From NCBI RefSeq assembly GCF_026230105.1, contig NC_079479.1:36611385-36675384 (forward strand): a stretch of 64,000 nt of DNA, read 5' to 3'. Below the pieces are notes generated by a model that worked only from the letters and a program-made list of their open reading frames with translations, did not search any database and was not told the origin of the DNA. The position numbers and the translations under genes are program-made. Source of the stretch: Diorhabda sublineata (lineage: Eukaryota; Arthropoda; Insecta; Coleoptera; Chrysomelidae). How positions within the stretch are numbered: the stretch's first letter is position 1; the number at the start of each line of letters is the position of its first letter. Positions 13,001-25,264 of the stretch are shown one piece after another.

Positions 13001-16000
13001 AACTTTTGACGTTTTGAGATTTTCTATTTATTTTTTGAGTTTTCTAGCTACTTTTTCAGTTTCTACAGCTAATTTTTGAAATTTCTGGCTACTTTTTTAC
13101 TTTTGCAGCTAATTTTCGAGTTTTTTCAACTATTTCGAGAAATTTCTGGATAATTTCTCAGTTTTTTTAGCTAACTTTTTAGATTTTCTATCTATTTTTC
13201 GAGTTTTCTAGCTAGTTTTTGAGTTATTATAGCTAATTTTTGAAATTTCTGGCTACTTTTTGACTTTTACAACTAATTTTCGAGTTTTTCCAACTATTTT
13301 GAGAAATTTCTGGATAATTTCTTAACTTTTTAGCTAACTTTTGAGAATTTTTATCTATTTTTTGAGTTTTCTAGCTACTTTTCGAGTTTTTACGGCTAAT
13401 TTTTGATATTTCTGGCTACTTTTTGACTTTTACAGTTAATTTTCGAGTTTTTTCAACTATTTTGAGAAATTTCTGGATAATTTCTTAGTTTTTTTAGCTA
13501 ACTTTTGAGATCTTCTATCTATTTTTTGAGTTTTCTAGCTACTTTTCGAGTTTTTATAGCTAATTTTGAAATTTCTAGCTAGTCTTTGACTTTTACAGCT
13601 AATTTTCGAGTTTTTCCAACTGTTTTGAGAAATTTTTGGATAATTTCCCAGTTTTTTTAGCTAACTTTTGACGTTTTGAGATTTTCTATTTATTTTTTGA
13701 GTTTTCTAGCTACTTTTTCAGTTTCTACAGCTAATTTTTGAAATTTCTGGCTACTTTTTTACTTTTGCAGCTAATTTTCGAGTTTTTTCAACTATTTCGA
13801 GAAATTTCTGGATAATTTCTCAGTTTTTTTAGCTAACTTTTTAGATTTTCTATCTATTTTTCGAGTTTTCTAGCTAGTTTTTGAGTTATTATAGCTAATT
13901 TTTGAAATTTCTGGCTACTTTTTGACTTTTACAACTAATTTTCGAGTTTTTCCAACTATTTTGAGAAATTTCTGGATAATTTCTTAACTTTTTAGCTAAC
14001 TTTTGAGAATTTTTATCTATTTTTTGAGTTTTCTAGCTACTTTTCGAGTTTTTACGGCTAATTTTTGATATTTCTGGCTACTTTTTGACTTTTACAGTTA
14101 ATTTTCGAGTTTTTTCAACTATTTTGAGAAATTTCTGGATAATTTCTTAGTTTTTTTAGCTAACTTTTGAGATCTTCTATCTATTTTTTGAGTTTTCTAG
14201 CTACTTTTCGAGTTTTTATAGCTAATTTTGAAATTTCTAGCTAGTCTTTGACTTTTACAGCTAATTTTCGAGTTTTTCCAACTGTTTTGAGAAATTTTTG
14301 GATAATTTCCCAGTTTTTTTAGCTAACTTTTGACGTTTTGAGATTTTCTATTTATTTTTTGAGTTTTCTAGCTACTTTTTCAGTTTCTACAGCTAATTTT
14401 TGAAATTTCTGGCTACTTTTTGTTAGTCAATAATGGCGGATATGTTTACGTGGCTGTAGCTTAACGCCGACTGACACCTGAATCTCGACAAGGGCGGAAA
14501 ACTAATTACTTCTTATATAATATTGAAGACGAAGATTTCTGGCACTTAAAACCATCGCTCGCGGCTTTAATTTCCAAAAAAAAAACTATTTTATATTGAT
14601 ATTTATAAATTTGTACATTAATAAAAGAATTAATCGTATTTTGAATTTTCACAACCTATTTCCATGAACCTGCGTAGAATTTAATGAAATTTTAATTACG
14701 TTAAAAAGTAGAATTCACCCTGCGCCTATGTGTGATTTTGTCCTAGGGGTGAGTTCCACCCCAATTAGGGGGTGAAAATTTTTATGTTGAAAATTGATAG
14801 AGGACTAAATTTTAAGTAAAAAATGTTCTTAGAATTTTTTTGAAAAAAGCAATAGTTTTTTAGTTATACGCGATTGAAAAAAAACAGCGTTTTCAATCGA
14901 TTTTTTACGAATAACTCGAATACTTTTGATTTTTTCAAAAAAAGTGCGGGAAACCAAAACGAAGTATATAAAAAAACAAATAGATTGGTTTTTTTAAAAT
15001 TGCTTTAGGCGTCATACAAACCGAGTTATGATTTATTGAAAGTTGAATATTTTTATCGAACGGAAATTTTTTAAAATTCAACCTCGAGTAACGAAAAAAC
15101 GGTCAACTTTTCGAAGTAATCGTATATAATCTTTTTCAAAGTACTTTTAAAAATCTTCAAAATGAGATATACTACAACTTTCTAACATAAAAAATAAGAA
15201 AGTTATAGCCGAAATAAAATCGATTTTTATTTTTATTTGTAAAAAATAACCTCAATTCCACCCTTACCAACAGTACCCAAATTAAAATAAAATTAAAATC
15301 CAGTAATTTTTTCAATATATTTACGTACTAATAATAATGTCTGGAATTTTGAACGATTTATGATGCATAATTACGTAAAAAATTATGTTTAAAATCGAAA
15401 AATCATTTTCGAAATTTTTAAAAATTTCTTTTTATCGAAATTTCTAAAAAACTATAGGAGATACATAAAAATTGATTAGGAACAAAAAGTTAGTTCGTTT
15501 TTTAACAAACATTTTTCTTTTTTTATATTTCTTGTAACTGTTAAAATAACCATACAAATCGTAACCTAACGTATGACATACCATTTTCGAATGATTTTTT
15601 TTTTAATTTTATATTAACCGGGGGTGGTTTATAAGGGATGAAATACATCAAACAGTGTCGAAACATTATAGATACAATATTAAAAAATGTTGATTCGAGC
15701 TTTAAAAGTATTTTTTTACTCGTTAAATGTTTTTATTAATAATTTTATTTATTTTTCGGTATAAATGGTAGTTTTCACCCCCCACACTCATCGATATAGG
15801 GTAGGGTTGATTTTTATATAGCGTTTAATGTGTTCTATTACAGGATATCTAATAAATGAATTGAATAAATAAGATAATAAGACAATTGCGTGTAATTTTT
15901 ATCTAAAATATAATTTTTATTTTTTTTTTTTTTCGTAACGACTCGGCGGTTTCAAAGATCAAGGCTCAAATTTATTAAGTAGGTAAATATACCGATGCAT

Positions 16001-19000
16001 TTTTTCTTCAAGGATATTTCAATTTTTGTTTCGCTTACGTGTGAATTAACATAAAAAGATATTAAATTCGAGGGGGACGCAGCGCGATCGAAGGAAAATT
16101 AAAAAGAAATTGCGTCAATATTGATAATAAATTAATTAGTGAAAAACACGTCGACAATAACATAGGCGATGAAATTAACAATAAAATTTAATAGGAAATT
16201 ATCGATTTGCAATAAAAACATTACGTAAAACATGAACAATTAATGTAAATGCCGACGAAATTGAATTTGATAAATTTTTTTTACCGTTTAATGGTGAAAA
16301 ACCAACAAGAAAATAAACTGAAGAAAAGAAATCAGTGTTAAATATATTTTTATGCTAAATAGTCCATGGAAATTGGACTTTGGAATGGAAAAAATGAAAT
16401 GATGGAAAGGGTTGAGCAGCGGGGTTTTTAAAGGGTGAAATTAGTTGAAAATCATAAAAAAAAATCAACTTTGAAATAGAGAAAAGTGTACGAAAAGAGT
16501 TAATATGATTTAATCAGTAAACTATACGGCAATTCACCCACAGACACACTTTTGTTTTGTTTGTTTGTTGTTTTGTTAGCTGAATTTTGAGTTTTTCCAG
16601 CTAGTTTTTGAAATTTCTAGCTAATTTCTTAGTTTTTGACATTTTATATCTACTTTTGAGGGTTTTTACAGTTAATTTTCGAGTTTTTCTAACTAGTTTT
16701 TGAAATTTCTAACTAATTTTGACATTTTCTATCTACTTTTTAAGTTCTTACAGTTAATTTTCGATTTTTTTTAGCTAACTTTTGAGATTTTCTATTTGTT
16801 TTTTGAGTCTTCTAGCTATTTTTTGAGTTTTTACACCTAATTTTTGAGTTTTTCTAACTACTTTTTGAGTTTTGTTAGCTAATTTTCGAGTTTGTCCAGC
16901 CAGTTTTTGAGTTTTTTCAGCTAAATTTTGAGTTTCTTTAACTAGTTTTTGAAATTTCTAGATAATTTCTTAGTTTTGGACATTTTATATCTAATTTTTG
17001 AGTTTTTACAGCTAATTTTTGAGTTTTTTCAGCTAAATTTTGAGTTTTTTTAACTAGTTTTTGAAATTTCTAGATAATTTCCTAGTTTTTAGCATTTTCT
17101 ATCTATTTTTTGAGTTTTCTAGCTACTTTTTTACTTCTACAGCTAATTTTCGAGTTTTTCTAACCACTTTTTGAGTTTTTTGCAACTAAATTTTGAGTTT
17201 CTTTAACTAGTTTTTGAAATTTCTAGATAATTTCTTAGTTTTGTACATTTTATATCTAATTTTTGAGTTTTTACAGCTAATTTTTGAGTTTTTTCAGCTA
17301 AATTTTGAGTTTCTTCAACTAGTTTTTGAAATTTCTAGACAATTTCTTAGTTTTGGACATTTTATATCTAATTTTTTAGTTTTTACAGCTAATTTTTGAG
17401 TTTTTTCAGCTAAATTTTGAGTTTCTTCAACTAGTTTTTGAAATTTCTAGACAATTTCTTAGTTTTGGACATTTTATATCTAATTTTTGAGTTTTTACAG
17501 CTAATTTTTGAGTTTTTTCAGCTAAATTTTGAGTTTCTTCAACTAGTTTTTGAAATTTCTAGACAATTTCTTAGTTTTGGACATTTTATATCTAATTTTT
17601 GAGTTTTTACAGCTAATTTTTGAGTTTTTTCAGCTAAATTTTGAGTTTTTTTAACTAGTTTTTGAAATTTCTAGATAATTTCCTAGTTTTTAGCATTTTC
17701 TATCTATTTTTTGAGTTTTCTAGCTACTTTTTTACTTCTACAGCTAATTTTCGAGTTTTTCTAACCACTTTTTGAGTTTTTTGCAACTAAATTTTGAGTT
17801 TCTTTAACTAGTTTTTGAAATTTCTAGATAATTTCTTAGTTTTGGACATTTTATATCTAATTTTTGAGTTTTTACAGCTAATTTTTGAGTTTTTACAGCT
17901 AATTTTTGAGTTTTTTCAGCTAAATTTTGAGTTTCTTCAACTAGTTTTTGAAATTTCTAGATAATTTCTTAGTTTTGGACATTTTATATCTAATTTTTGA
18001 GTTTTTACAGCTAATTTTTGAGTTTTTACAGCTAATTTTTGAGTTTTTTCAGCTAAATTTTGAGTTTTTTTAACTAGTTTTTGAAATTTCTAGATAATTT
18101 CCTAGTTTTTAGCATTTTCTATCTATTTTTTGAGTTTTCTAGCTACTTTTTTACTTCTACAGCTAATTTTCGAGTTTTTCTAAATACTTTTTGAGTTTTA
18201 TTAGTTAAATTTTGGAATTTCTATATAATATCGTAGTTTTTTAGCTAATTTTTGAGATCTCTCAATTTTTTAAGTTTTTACATCTAATTTTCGAGTCTTT
18301 CTAGATAATTTTTGAAATTACTACATAATTTCTCAATTCTTTCTTTAACTTAACTTTTGAGATTTTCTAACTATATTCTTAGTTTTTCCAGCTAGTTTTT
18401 GATATTTTTAGCTAATTTCTTAGTTTTTGACATGTTCTATCTATTTTTTTGAGTTTTTACAGTTAATTTTCGAGTTTTTTTCAGTTTTTCTAGGAAATTT
18501 TTGAAATTTTTAGATAATTTCTTAGTTTTTACAGCTAATTTTTAAGATTTTGTATCTAATTTTTGACTTTTCCAGCTACTTTTCGAGTTTTTCCGGCTAA
18601 TTTTCGAGTTTTTACAGTTAACTTTTGAGATATTCCACGTTTCGAATCGGAAATTTTCAATCTTCATACAATTTTTACTTGAAAAACATATTTATGCATC
18701 TCATCCATTTCGATTTACCGTTTCGTCATCAGTATCGAAAATTTTTAACTAAAATAATATTTTTTAAAAATGTAGAAAATGTCAAAAAACCTTCGCGACT
18801 CATCCAAATAAATCGAAACCGGAAACAAATTACGTCACACGAATTTCAACCCCCCACCGCCGTCCTTGTCACGTTTTTATAATCCCATCTCCTTCCTAAC
18901 GTGACGTCACACTATAACGTGCGACGTAATTTATGTGTACGAAGTCGAGAGGTAAATTTACAAAACGGCGATATCTGTTTTTTTTTTTTTATAAATTAGT

Positions 19001-22000
19001 TTTTATCGAATGTATATTTTTATTATTAGGGATTGAAAATACAAAAATACCAACAAGAAAGTATTTCGTTGCATCGAGACATAGCGGCATCGATGCGGGA
19101 GTTGGGTTATCGCGCGGAACGCGTAAATTCCGCCGAACTAGCTCCGAACTTACCGCTGTTTACCGATAAAAAAGGATCCGACGGATACCTCGGCGATACC
19201 GGCATATTGGGTACGTACGAAAACGAAAAAATTAATAAAATTTGAATTGTTTACAACCGGGAATACGGAAATTTTATAAATATTATCGCGTTAATATTTG
19301 TATGATTTCTTTTAGGTATACCGGCCGGTTTAAACAGATACACCCCCAAAAGTTTAGACGATATTTTAGAATGGGAATTAATTTCGAAAACTTTATACAC
19401 TCACCGAGATTCGAATCCTCGAAAAAGGATCGGATCCTCCTTAAAGGAAGGCTTGAATGATGTCGTTAGAGAGGTAAATCACCCGTTTTACGCTACCTCC
19501 ATTTTGTAATATTATTTCCTCACCCTCGTAATCGACAATCTTTCGTTTACTTTCCCTTACTTATTTTTCGTATCGGATAACATTTTTTTCGTCCCTCGTA
19601 GTAGTAGTAGTAGTAGTAGTAATTTTCAATTCCGATCAAATTATGTTGTAGATAATGGAACTGATAAATTCGTATTCGAAACAAAGGGGTAGAGTGATTG
19701 ATTTCAAAGAAATTTTATACGGTTATTGGAGATTGGATCCCGTTTTTGGTGTAGATTTAATTTTGGATTTGTTATTGGTATATAGGAAATATAGAGGCCA
19801 TAAAATGACGGTCGAAGTGCGACGCCACGCTTACGTTCAATTAACTTTTTCAGGTATTTATCCGCACCCCGTACGTGCGTTTCGCGTTTCATCTTTTGTT
19901 TATTTATTTATTTATTTAATCACAAAACTGACGGAATTAATTTTGTACACGCCGTATATATCTTAATTACGTAAAATGTTTATTATTCATTAAAACTTAT
20001 CACTGAACTATTAACTAATATTTAATACACTAATTTATTTAAATATGCCGATTGGTTTCACTATGACATTAAATTTAGTTTTTTTTACTACGTTTTGAGA
20101 TTTTTTTACTAATTTTTCAGTTTTTCTAACTACTTTTTGAATTTTTTTAATTAATTTTTGAGATTTTCCAGCTAGTTTTGCAGTTTTTGTAGCTAGTTTT
20201 AGAAATATCTAGCTAATTTTTTAGTTTTTTTGGATATCTTTCGAGATTTTCTATTAATTTTTGAATTTTTCCAGCTAGTTTTTGAAATTTTTAGCTAGTT
20301 TTCCTAGCTAAATTTTCAGATTTTCTATCGAATTTTTTAGTTTTGTAATTTTATAGCTGCTTTTTGAGTTTTTCTGTCTAATTCTGTGGTTTTATAGCTA
20401 CTTTTTGAGTTTTTATGGCTAAGTTTTCGGATTTTCTATGTAATTTTTGAGTTTTTTAACTAATTTTTGAGATTTTTTATAGCCAATTTTTCATTTTTCT
20501 AGTTAATTTTTGAGTTTTTACAGCTAATTTTCAAGTTTTTCCAACTATTTTTTGTTTTTCTAGCTAATTTTTAAGTTTTCAAGCTACTTTTCGAGATTTT
20601 CAAGTTAATTTTGAAGTTTTTGTGGCGAGTTTTAGAAATTTTTAGCTAATTTTTTAGTTTTTTTGGATAGCTTTCGAGATTTTCTATTAATTTTTGAGTT
20701 TTTCCAGCTAGTTTTTGAAATTTTTAGCTAATTTCTCGGTTTTCCTAGCTAAATTTTCAGATTTTCTATCGAATTTTTTAGTTTTGTAATTTTATAGCTG
20801 CTTTTTGAGTTTTTCTGTCTAATTCTGTGGTTTTATAGCTACTTTTTGAGTTTTTTAACTAATTTTTGAGATTTTTTATAGCCAATTTTTCATTTTTCTA
20901 GTTAATTTTTGAGTTTTTACAGCTAATTTTCAAGTTTTTCCAACTATTTTTTGTTTTTCTAGCTAATTTTTAAGTTTTCAAGCTACTTTTCGAGATTTTC
21001 AAGTTAATTTTGAAGTTTTTGTGGCGAGTTTTAGAAATTTTTAGCTAATTTTTTAGTTTTTTTGGATAGCTTTCGAGATTCTATATTAATTTTTGAGTTT
21101 TTCTAGCTAATTTTTGAGTTTTTCTAGCTAATTTTTGAGATTTTTATAGCAAATTTTTCATTTTTTTTGGTTAATTTTTGAGTTTTTACAGCTAATTTTC
21201 AAGTTTTTCCAACTATTTTTTGTTTTTCTAGATAATTTTTAAGTTTTTAAGCTACTTTTCGAGATTTTCAAGCTAATTTTGAAGTTTTTTTGGCGAGTTT
21301 AAGAAATTTCTAGCTAATTTTTGAGTTTTTCTAGCTAATTTTTGAGATTTTTATAGCCAATTTTTCATTTTTCTAGTTAATTTTTAAGTTTTTACAGCTA
21401 ATTTTCAAGTTTTTCGAAATATTTTTAGTTTTTCTAGCTAATTTTTGAGTTTTCTAGCTACTTTTTGAAATTTCTATATAATTTCTCAGTTTCTTTGGGT
21501 AACTTTACATATAATTTTTGAGATTTTATTATTTTTTGAGCTTTTTTAGCTAAGTTTTCAGGTTTTATATCTAATTTTTGAGTTTTCTAGCTACTTTTTG
21601 AGATTGTATAGCTAGCTATAGTTTTTCCATCTTAATTTTCGAGTTTTGCGGTCAGATTTTGAAATTTTTGACGAATTTTCCAATTTTTCCAGCTAATTTT
21701 TATAGTTTTTACAGCTAATTTTTGGTTTTTTCAGCTAATTGCGAAAATTTCTAGTCAATATCTCAATTTTTCTAGCTATCTTTTCAGAATTTCTAGCAAA
21801 TTTTTTATTTTTATAGCTAACTTTTGAGTTTTCCCGTCAGTTTTTGGAATATTTAGCTAATTTTTCCAGCTAATTTTTAGAGTTTTGCAGGTAATTTTCG
21901 ATTTTCCAGCAAATTTTTGGCATTTCTAACCGATTTTTCAGTTTTTCTAACTAATTTTCGAGTTTTATAGCCAATTTCCAAATTTTTCTACATAATTTTT

Positions 22001-23422
22001 GAATAATTCCAACATAATTTTTAAGATTTTCTACCAAATTTTTGAGTTTTTTTAGTTTATTTCCGAGATTTTCCAACCAATATTTAGTTTTTCTTAATTT
22101 ATGTAACTACATTGACTTATCGGCTGCTAAAAATTCGTTTTCTATACATTATTATTCATGCTAGAATCCCCGATCTAATTTGTCACGAAAAAACAAAAAA
22201 CCCTTCTTAGATATTGTCTCTAAAAAAATAAAAACAATTAAAACATAATGTAAACAGATCACAAAAAACAATAGGAATCCGGCGCATCCGCCAAACTATC
22301 TAACAGGGTTAGCGGTTTCGCTATATTTATTAGCGAACAAGTTTTTAATAATACGTTTTGTCGTTTTTTAGCCCTCGTATATTATTATCGCGGTTTTATT
22401 TTCATTTTTTAGGTACGTTCGTTCGTGAAATAGATCAAGAACGATCCGATCAGGAATTAATCGAGTTAGATTCGTTGCCGGTCCATAAAAAAATCGTAAA
22501 TCAAATATTTTCGAAAATCAACGAAAAACTACAACCCCTAATAAATTATTACGCACCCGACGAACGTTACATTAATTTCGTATTGCCGTTAAGCGGTCGT
22601 CACACGATATTCGAACGATTTCTCGATTCGTACGAACGAATTTGCTTAAAAAACCAACAATCCACCAATTTATATGTGGCGCTTTACCGAAACGAACAAA
22701 CCCCTCGAGACTACCGAAGAAGTCTACAATTAATCAACGATTTAAAACAAAAATATCCCTATAGAATTATAAAAGTATTGAATACCGAAGACGAGGATTT
22801 TTCGAGAGGTAGGGCGTTGCAATTGGGCGTAAACGAACTACGAGACGACGATTTGATGTTATTCATCGATGTTGATATGGCATTCGACGAAGACAGTCTC
22901 GAACGAATACGGAAAAACCCCGTTCGAAATTCCAAAGTATATTTCCCGATTGTTTATAGTTTGTACGATCCCCATTTACTCGACGAATATTATAACGAAT
23001 CGATGTGGACGTGCCCCAAAAATAGTGAGTTTTATATCGTCGAAAATTTTCTTTTAACAAAAAATGTCTTTAATTAATGTCTTTCAGGTCCGATTGATGA
23101 TGAACACGGTTTTTGGCGACCGTTCGGTTTTGGAATCGTCGCTATATACAAAAGCGATTATATAAAATTGGGGGGCTTCGATTTGAGTATAACGGGATGG
23201 GGGAGCGAGGACGTCGATTTTTACGATAAAGCCGTCAAATCCGATTTGAAAATAGTCAGAAGTGTCGATCCGGGTTTGGTTCATATATTTCATTCGGTTA
23301 AATGCGACGAAAAATTAGATATTAATCAAAAAATTATGTGTCTCGGTACTAAGGCTAGCACCTTGGGCTCGGTGCGACAATTACAACATTTTTTTATCAA
23401 ATACAAAGATTTGTTTAGGTAA
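904..23422 (+). CDS. CHSY1: Chondroitin sulfate synthase (CHSY1-type), eight coding exons
   Basis: Golgi type II membrane enzyme that alternately adds GlcA and GalNAc to make chondroitin. Exons: 904-1393, 1451-1677 (or to 1695), 11186-11326, 19030-19210, 19316-19473, 19652-19853, 22413-23024, 23088-23422. The joined frame is 781 aa, close to human CHSY1 (about 802). Residues ~8-24 form a hydrophobic signal anchor. The N-terminal GT31-like domain has the metal-binding motif DDD at ~138-140. FCMGGPGVI and YTTHEDVELGRC follow in exon 2. The C-terminal GT7-like domain has DVD at ~619-621 and GWGSEDVDF in the last exon. Exons 4-6 carry the conserved ILEWE, RGRVIDFKEI and RRHAY segments. I started at ATG 904; a GTG two codons upstream is only an open-frame artefact. 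An AATAAA lies at 23446. Introns 1, 4, 5 and 7 are short (57-178 nt), while 2, 3 and 6 are 2.5-9.5 kb of repeats. A CHSY3-like identity is possible but insects usually have one such gene. Confidence 0.94.
1678..1697 (+). promoter_or_regulatory. Two competing 5' splice sites after CHSY1 exon 2
   Basis: Conserved residues WSYE end at 1677, followed by GCGAGT, which fits the AG|GCRAGT consensus of GC-AG introns. Joining here to exon 3 at 11186 gives WSYEMQ, the arrangement found in human CHSY1. A canonical donor GTAAGC lies 18 nt downstream at 1696, also in phase 0, and would insert ASDGRI. Both frames stay open. Confidence 0.55.
1977..3126. repeat. Foldback (palindromic) repeat element
   Basis: The segment starts with CAGTTTGTTTGTTA and ends with its inverse TAACAAACAAACTG. 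Inside, the left arm (about 2025-2125, with GATTAGTGCAATTCGTCCAC) is the reverse complement of two right-arm copies near 2540-2650 and 2980-3095. A ~450 bp unit beginning near TAATGGCGGAAGCAG is tandemly duplicated (2229 and 2677). There is no coding capacity. It looks like a non-autonomous foldback or MITE-type element in CHSY1 intron 2. I see no clear target-site duplication. Confidence 0.65.
3127..4280. other. CHSY1 intron 2, unique-looking AT-rich sequence
   Basis: No gene or clear repeat recognised. Near 3540 there is a short inverted motif, GGTACCTGGTACC. Confidence 0.4.
4281..5452 (+). pseudogene. Unrecognised pseudo-coding segment with 312-bp tandem duplication
   Basis: Less AT-rich than its surroundings, and it reads like eroded coding sequence. 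A + strand frame at 4281-4583 is open for 100 codons. A ~312-bp unit (first copy ~4671-4994, second ~4995-5306) follows, the first copy having a 12-bp insertion. The unit holds KILTIPTMISE, and after the second copy the frame continues into TTQEILKEII...VRDLEDKMVAAFARNG and stops at 5450-5452. On the opposite strand a 251-codon frame (5314-4559) stays open through both copies, because the repeat length is a multiple of three. No start context, splice sites or family could be assigned. It lies inside CHSY1 intron 2, so a retrocopy or transposon-derived fragment is most likely. Confidence 0.35.
5453..6550. other. CHSY1 intron 2, no gene seen
   Basis: AT-rich intronic DNA up to the start of the satellite array. 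It contains the short motif CCTCGTA, which recurs in dispersed repeats across the window. Nothing else can be supported. Confidence 0.4.
6551..10575 (+). repeat. 163-bp T-rich satellite array A, CHSY1 intron 2
   Basis: Tandem array. The spacing between successive GGATAATTTCTTAG motifs is 163 bp (6762, 6925, 7088 and on). Each monomer is itself about nine degenerate ~18-bp subunits of the form TTTTTGAGTTTTTCTAGCTA. From ~6690 to ~7510, monomers alternate GAAATTCGTGG and GAAATTTGTGG, giving a 326-bp dimeric higher-order unit, which breaks down afterwards. From ~9380 to ~10340 a diverged subfamily with GGACATTTTATATCTAA takes over. On the sense strand of the gene the repeat is polypyrimidine followed by CTAG, ATAG or ACAG. 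Confidence 0.9.
10576..11185. other. CHSY1 intron 2 end, no separate gene
   Basis: A 122-codon open frame at 10597-10965 has no start context or recognisable product and is AT-biased. I regard it as chance. The segment ends with the polypyrimidine tract and TAG acceptor of CHSY1 exon 3. Confidence 0.4.
11991..12064 (+). repeat. Left direct repeat bounding satellite array B
   Basis: This ~74-bp sequence includes TGTTTACGTGGCTGTAGC and CCTGAATCTCGACAAGGGCG. It recurs nearly unchanged at 14426-14498, on the far side of the array. The two copies are 2435 bp apart, in the same orientation, with only a few mismatches. The sequence is not itself satellite. Confidence 0.85.
12115..14423 (+). repeat. 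Satellite array B with 662-bp higher-order unit, CHSY1 intron 3
   Basis: Same T-rich family as array A. TTCTGGCTACTTTTTTACTT-type variants recur at 12421, 13083 and 13745, exactly 662 bp apart, so four ~165-bp monomers form a higher-order unit present in about three near-identical copies. This implies recent local amplification. The orientation relative to the gene is the same as in arrays A, C and D. Confidence 0.88.
14426..14498 (+). repeat. Right direct repeat bounding satellite array B
   Basis: Near-identical second copy of 11991-12064. The array ends directly at its left side (GTTAGTCAATAATGG junction). Confidence 0.85.
14499..16575. other. CHSY1 intron 3, probable unclassified interspersed repeat
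   Basis: No gene seen. At 14745-14775 there is a near-palindrome, CACCCCAATTAGGGGGTG, within text resembling dispersed non-coding repeats (stretches such as AACTCGAATACTTTTGATT). Around 15610-15840 further G-rich and C-rich patches appear. The element is not classifiable from sequence alone. Confidence 0.35.
16576..18640 (+). repeat. Satellite array C, CHSY1 intron 3
   Basis: Same T-rich family, dominated by the subfamily with GGACATTTTATATCTAATTT and AGCTAAATTTTGAGTTTC. A ~570-bp higher-order segment (about 17040-17610 and 17640-18190, with shared TTTTTTACTTCTACAGC) can be followed by eye. Apparent reading frames inside, such as 17214-17399, are repeat artefacts. Sequence 18641-19029 up to exon 4 is plain intron with no gene seen. 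Confidence 0.88.
19599..19621. repeat. (GTA)n microsatellite
   Basis: About seven GTA units in CHSY1 intron 5. Confidence 0.9.
20080..22110 (+). repeat. Satellite array D, CHSY1 intron 6
   Basis: The most diverged block of the same family, in the same orientation. Subunits of ~18-20 bp (CTAATTTTTGAGTTTTT) remain clear. A longer duplicated segment, including GAAGTTTTTGTGGCGAGTTTTAG, recurs near 20610 and 21014. It decays towards 22100. Confidence 0.85.
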
Positions 23423-25264
23423 CATACGGTACAACTTAGTATCGGAATAAAAATGTTTCGTTTAATTTAATTTTTCTTTTTTAAATCGGTTTGTAACTTA
23501 TCTTAATACCCTCGTATATCGATGCTCGATAGGGAAAATACTCGGTCTTGCCATAATATTGATTTTAACTAATCATCAAATTTACTTTTATTCAAAATGA
23601 AATTTCAATTTTATACTTGATTTGATTGTATCCAAAATTTCAGTTCCAATTGTCGATTATTATTATTATTTTTTTTTTTTTTTTTTTTTCGAAAAAGCCC
23701 CAACAATAACCAAAATAACAAAAAATGTTTCGCAACCTCAAATACCTCTGATGTTCTTTTTGTACTCACCTCGTATACTGCATCTACCGGAATTTAACGT
23801 TACATTAAAACGAAATAAAAATAAAAACAAAACGGATTCAATATTTGTCTGTGATTTTATTTCTGTCGCATTTAACTAGTAGTTCTTGCAGGAAAATGTG
23901 ATTTGTTTTTAATTAATAAGGATATTACGAAATGAAAAAATCACGACATTTGCCATATATACTCATAATTTGAAAATAAAGTTCCTTTTTATAATGCCAG
24001 AACTTTAGCCATTTTTTTTTACGTATTTTAATTATATGAAATCGATGTCACAATATACAACGGTGAATTATTTGTAACAATCAATTGTAACAAAGCTTTA
24101 TTTTAATAAATTTTTGTAAATTTATCTGTAGTTTTTCTTTCCATACAGTTATAATAAATAATTTAACTTTTGGTGGAATGAAAAGGTCCACTACCGACTA
24201 ATAGAGGACGGAACTATAAAAAAAAGGTAACTGTAATTGGATATAATGCAAACTATTTTATCGACATCGTTTCTATTCTGCCATCTAGCGACGAGTAGCA
24301 ATATATGATAATCTAGTAAAACTAGTTTACTACCTTTTTAATAACAAGAATATCTATATACAGATAGTTAACTACAATGTTATTGTTCTAACCAAATTAT
24401 GATAAATTTCATAACTCGAACTTAATACTTAATAATATATCACTTGTAATTAATTTAGTATTGTTTATAACAGACAATAATGATTCATCGAAAGAAAATG
24501 TCTACCAACATTAAATTCGCCAACTTAATAATACTATATACTAGCAGATCCATCTAGGGATTTGAATTATAAGAATGATTTAACCTTGGATTGTCTGTGA
24601 GAAAGATCTGTGAAATAAATGATTCGTGGTTTAATCATTAAATTTTCGTTTACGCAGTCCTTAACAAAAATTGAATCTCGTTTAACAAAATCTCAGTTTT
24701 TTTTAGATTGAACATTGTAAAGTGACAGTCCGTGACATCTATGAGTCAATAGACAAACTTAGGATGTAAGCGTAAATAGTTAACTTCTTTAGAGAAACTG
24801 TTACCGAAAGAATTATCTTCCCATAAAAATTACATGATAGTATTGGAAATTTGATTTTTCGTTAAAAAATTCATTAGAATTGTTTGAAAAGTACTCATTT
24901 TGCCCTCTATCGATCAATAGTTCAAGTAAACACTATCATCATCGAAAAAAATTTAGTTCTCTGGTTTTACCATCGAATTTATAGTTTACTGTTCTAGCTC
25001 CATCTTTAAATCGAAGCTTGAACTAATCATTTATTAGTTTTCAAATAGTCGAATGGCGCGAAATTTAAATGTTTTAGATATCACATTCAATTTTGGTTCC
25101 TAATACCTTCATATTTTCAAGGTATACGATTTTGTTTATAAATCTATCGATTTAAATGTATACTATATTTTTTTTTGTTGTTCAAAAATGAAAAACAACA
25201 AAACTTATGATAAATTTATTTATTACAAAGTTCCACTGTTAAAACAAGGAAATTATTGAATAGC
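23423..25264. other. Intergenic region between CHSY1 and RpL7A 3' ends
   Basis: The two genes converge here. An AATAAA for CHSY1 lies at 23446, and a minus-strand AATAAA (TTTATT at ~25215) fits RpL7A. A T-rich run lies at ~23665-23690. No further gene is supported. Confidence 0.5.

Noticed and set aside
17214..17399. Repetitive hydrophobic open frame (F/L-rich)
   Set aside because: It is translation of the T-rich satellite; no start, stop or splice context.
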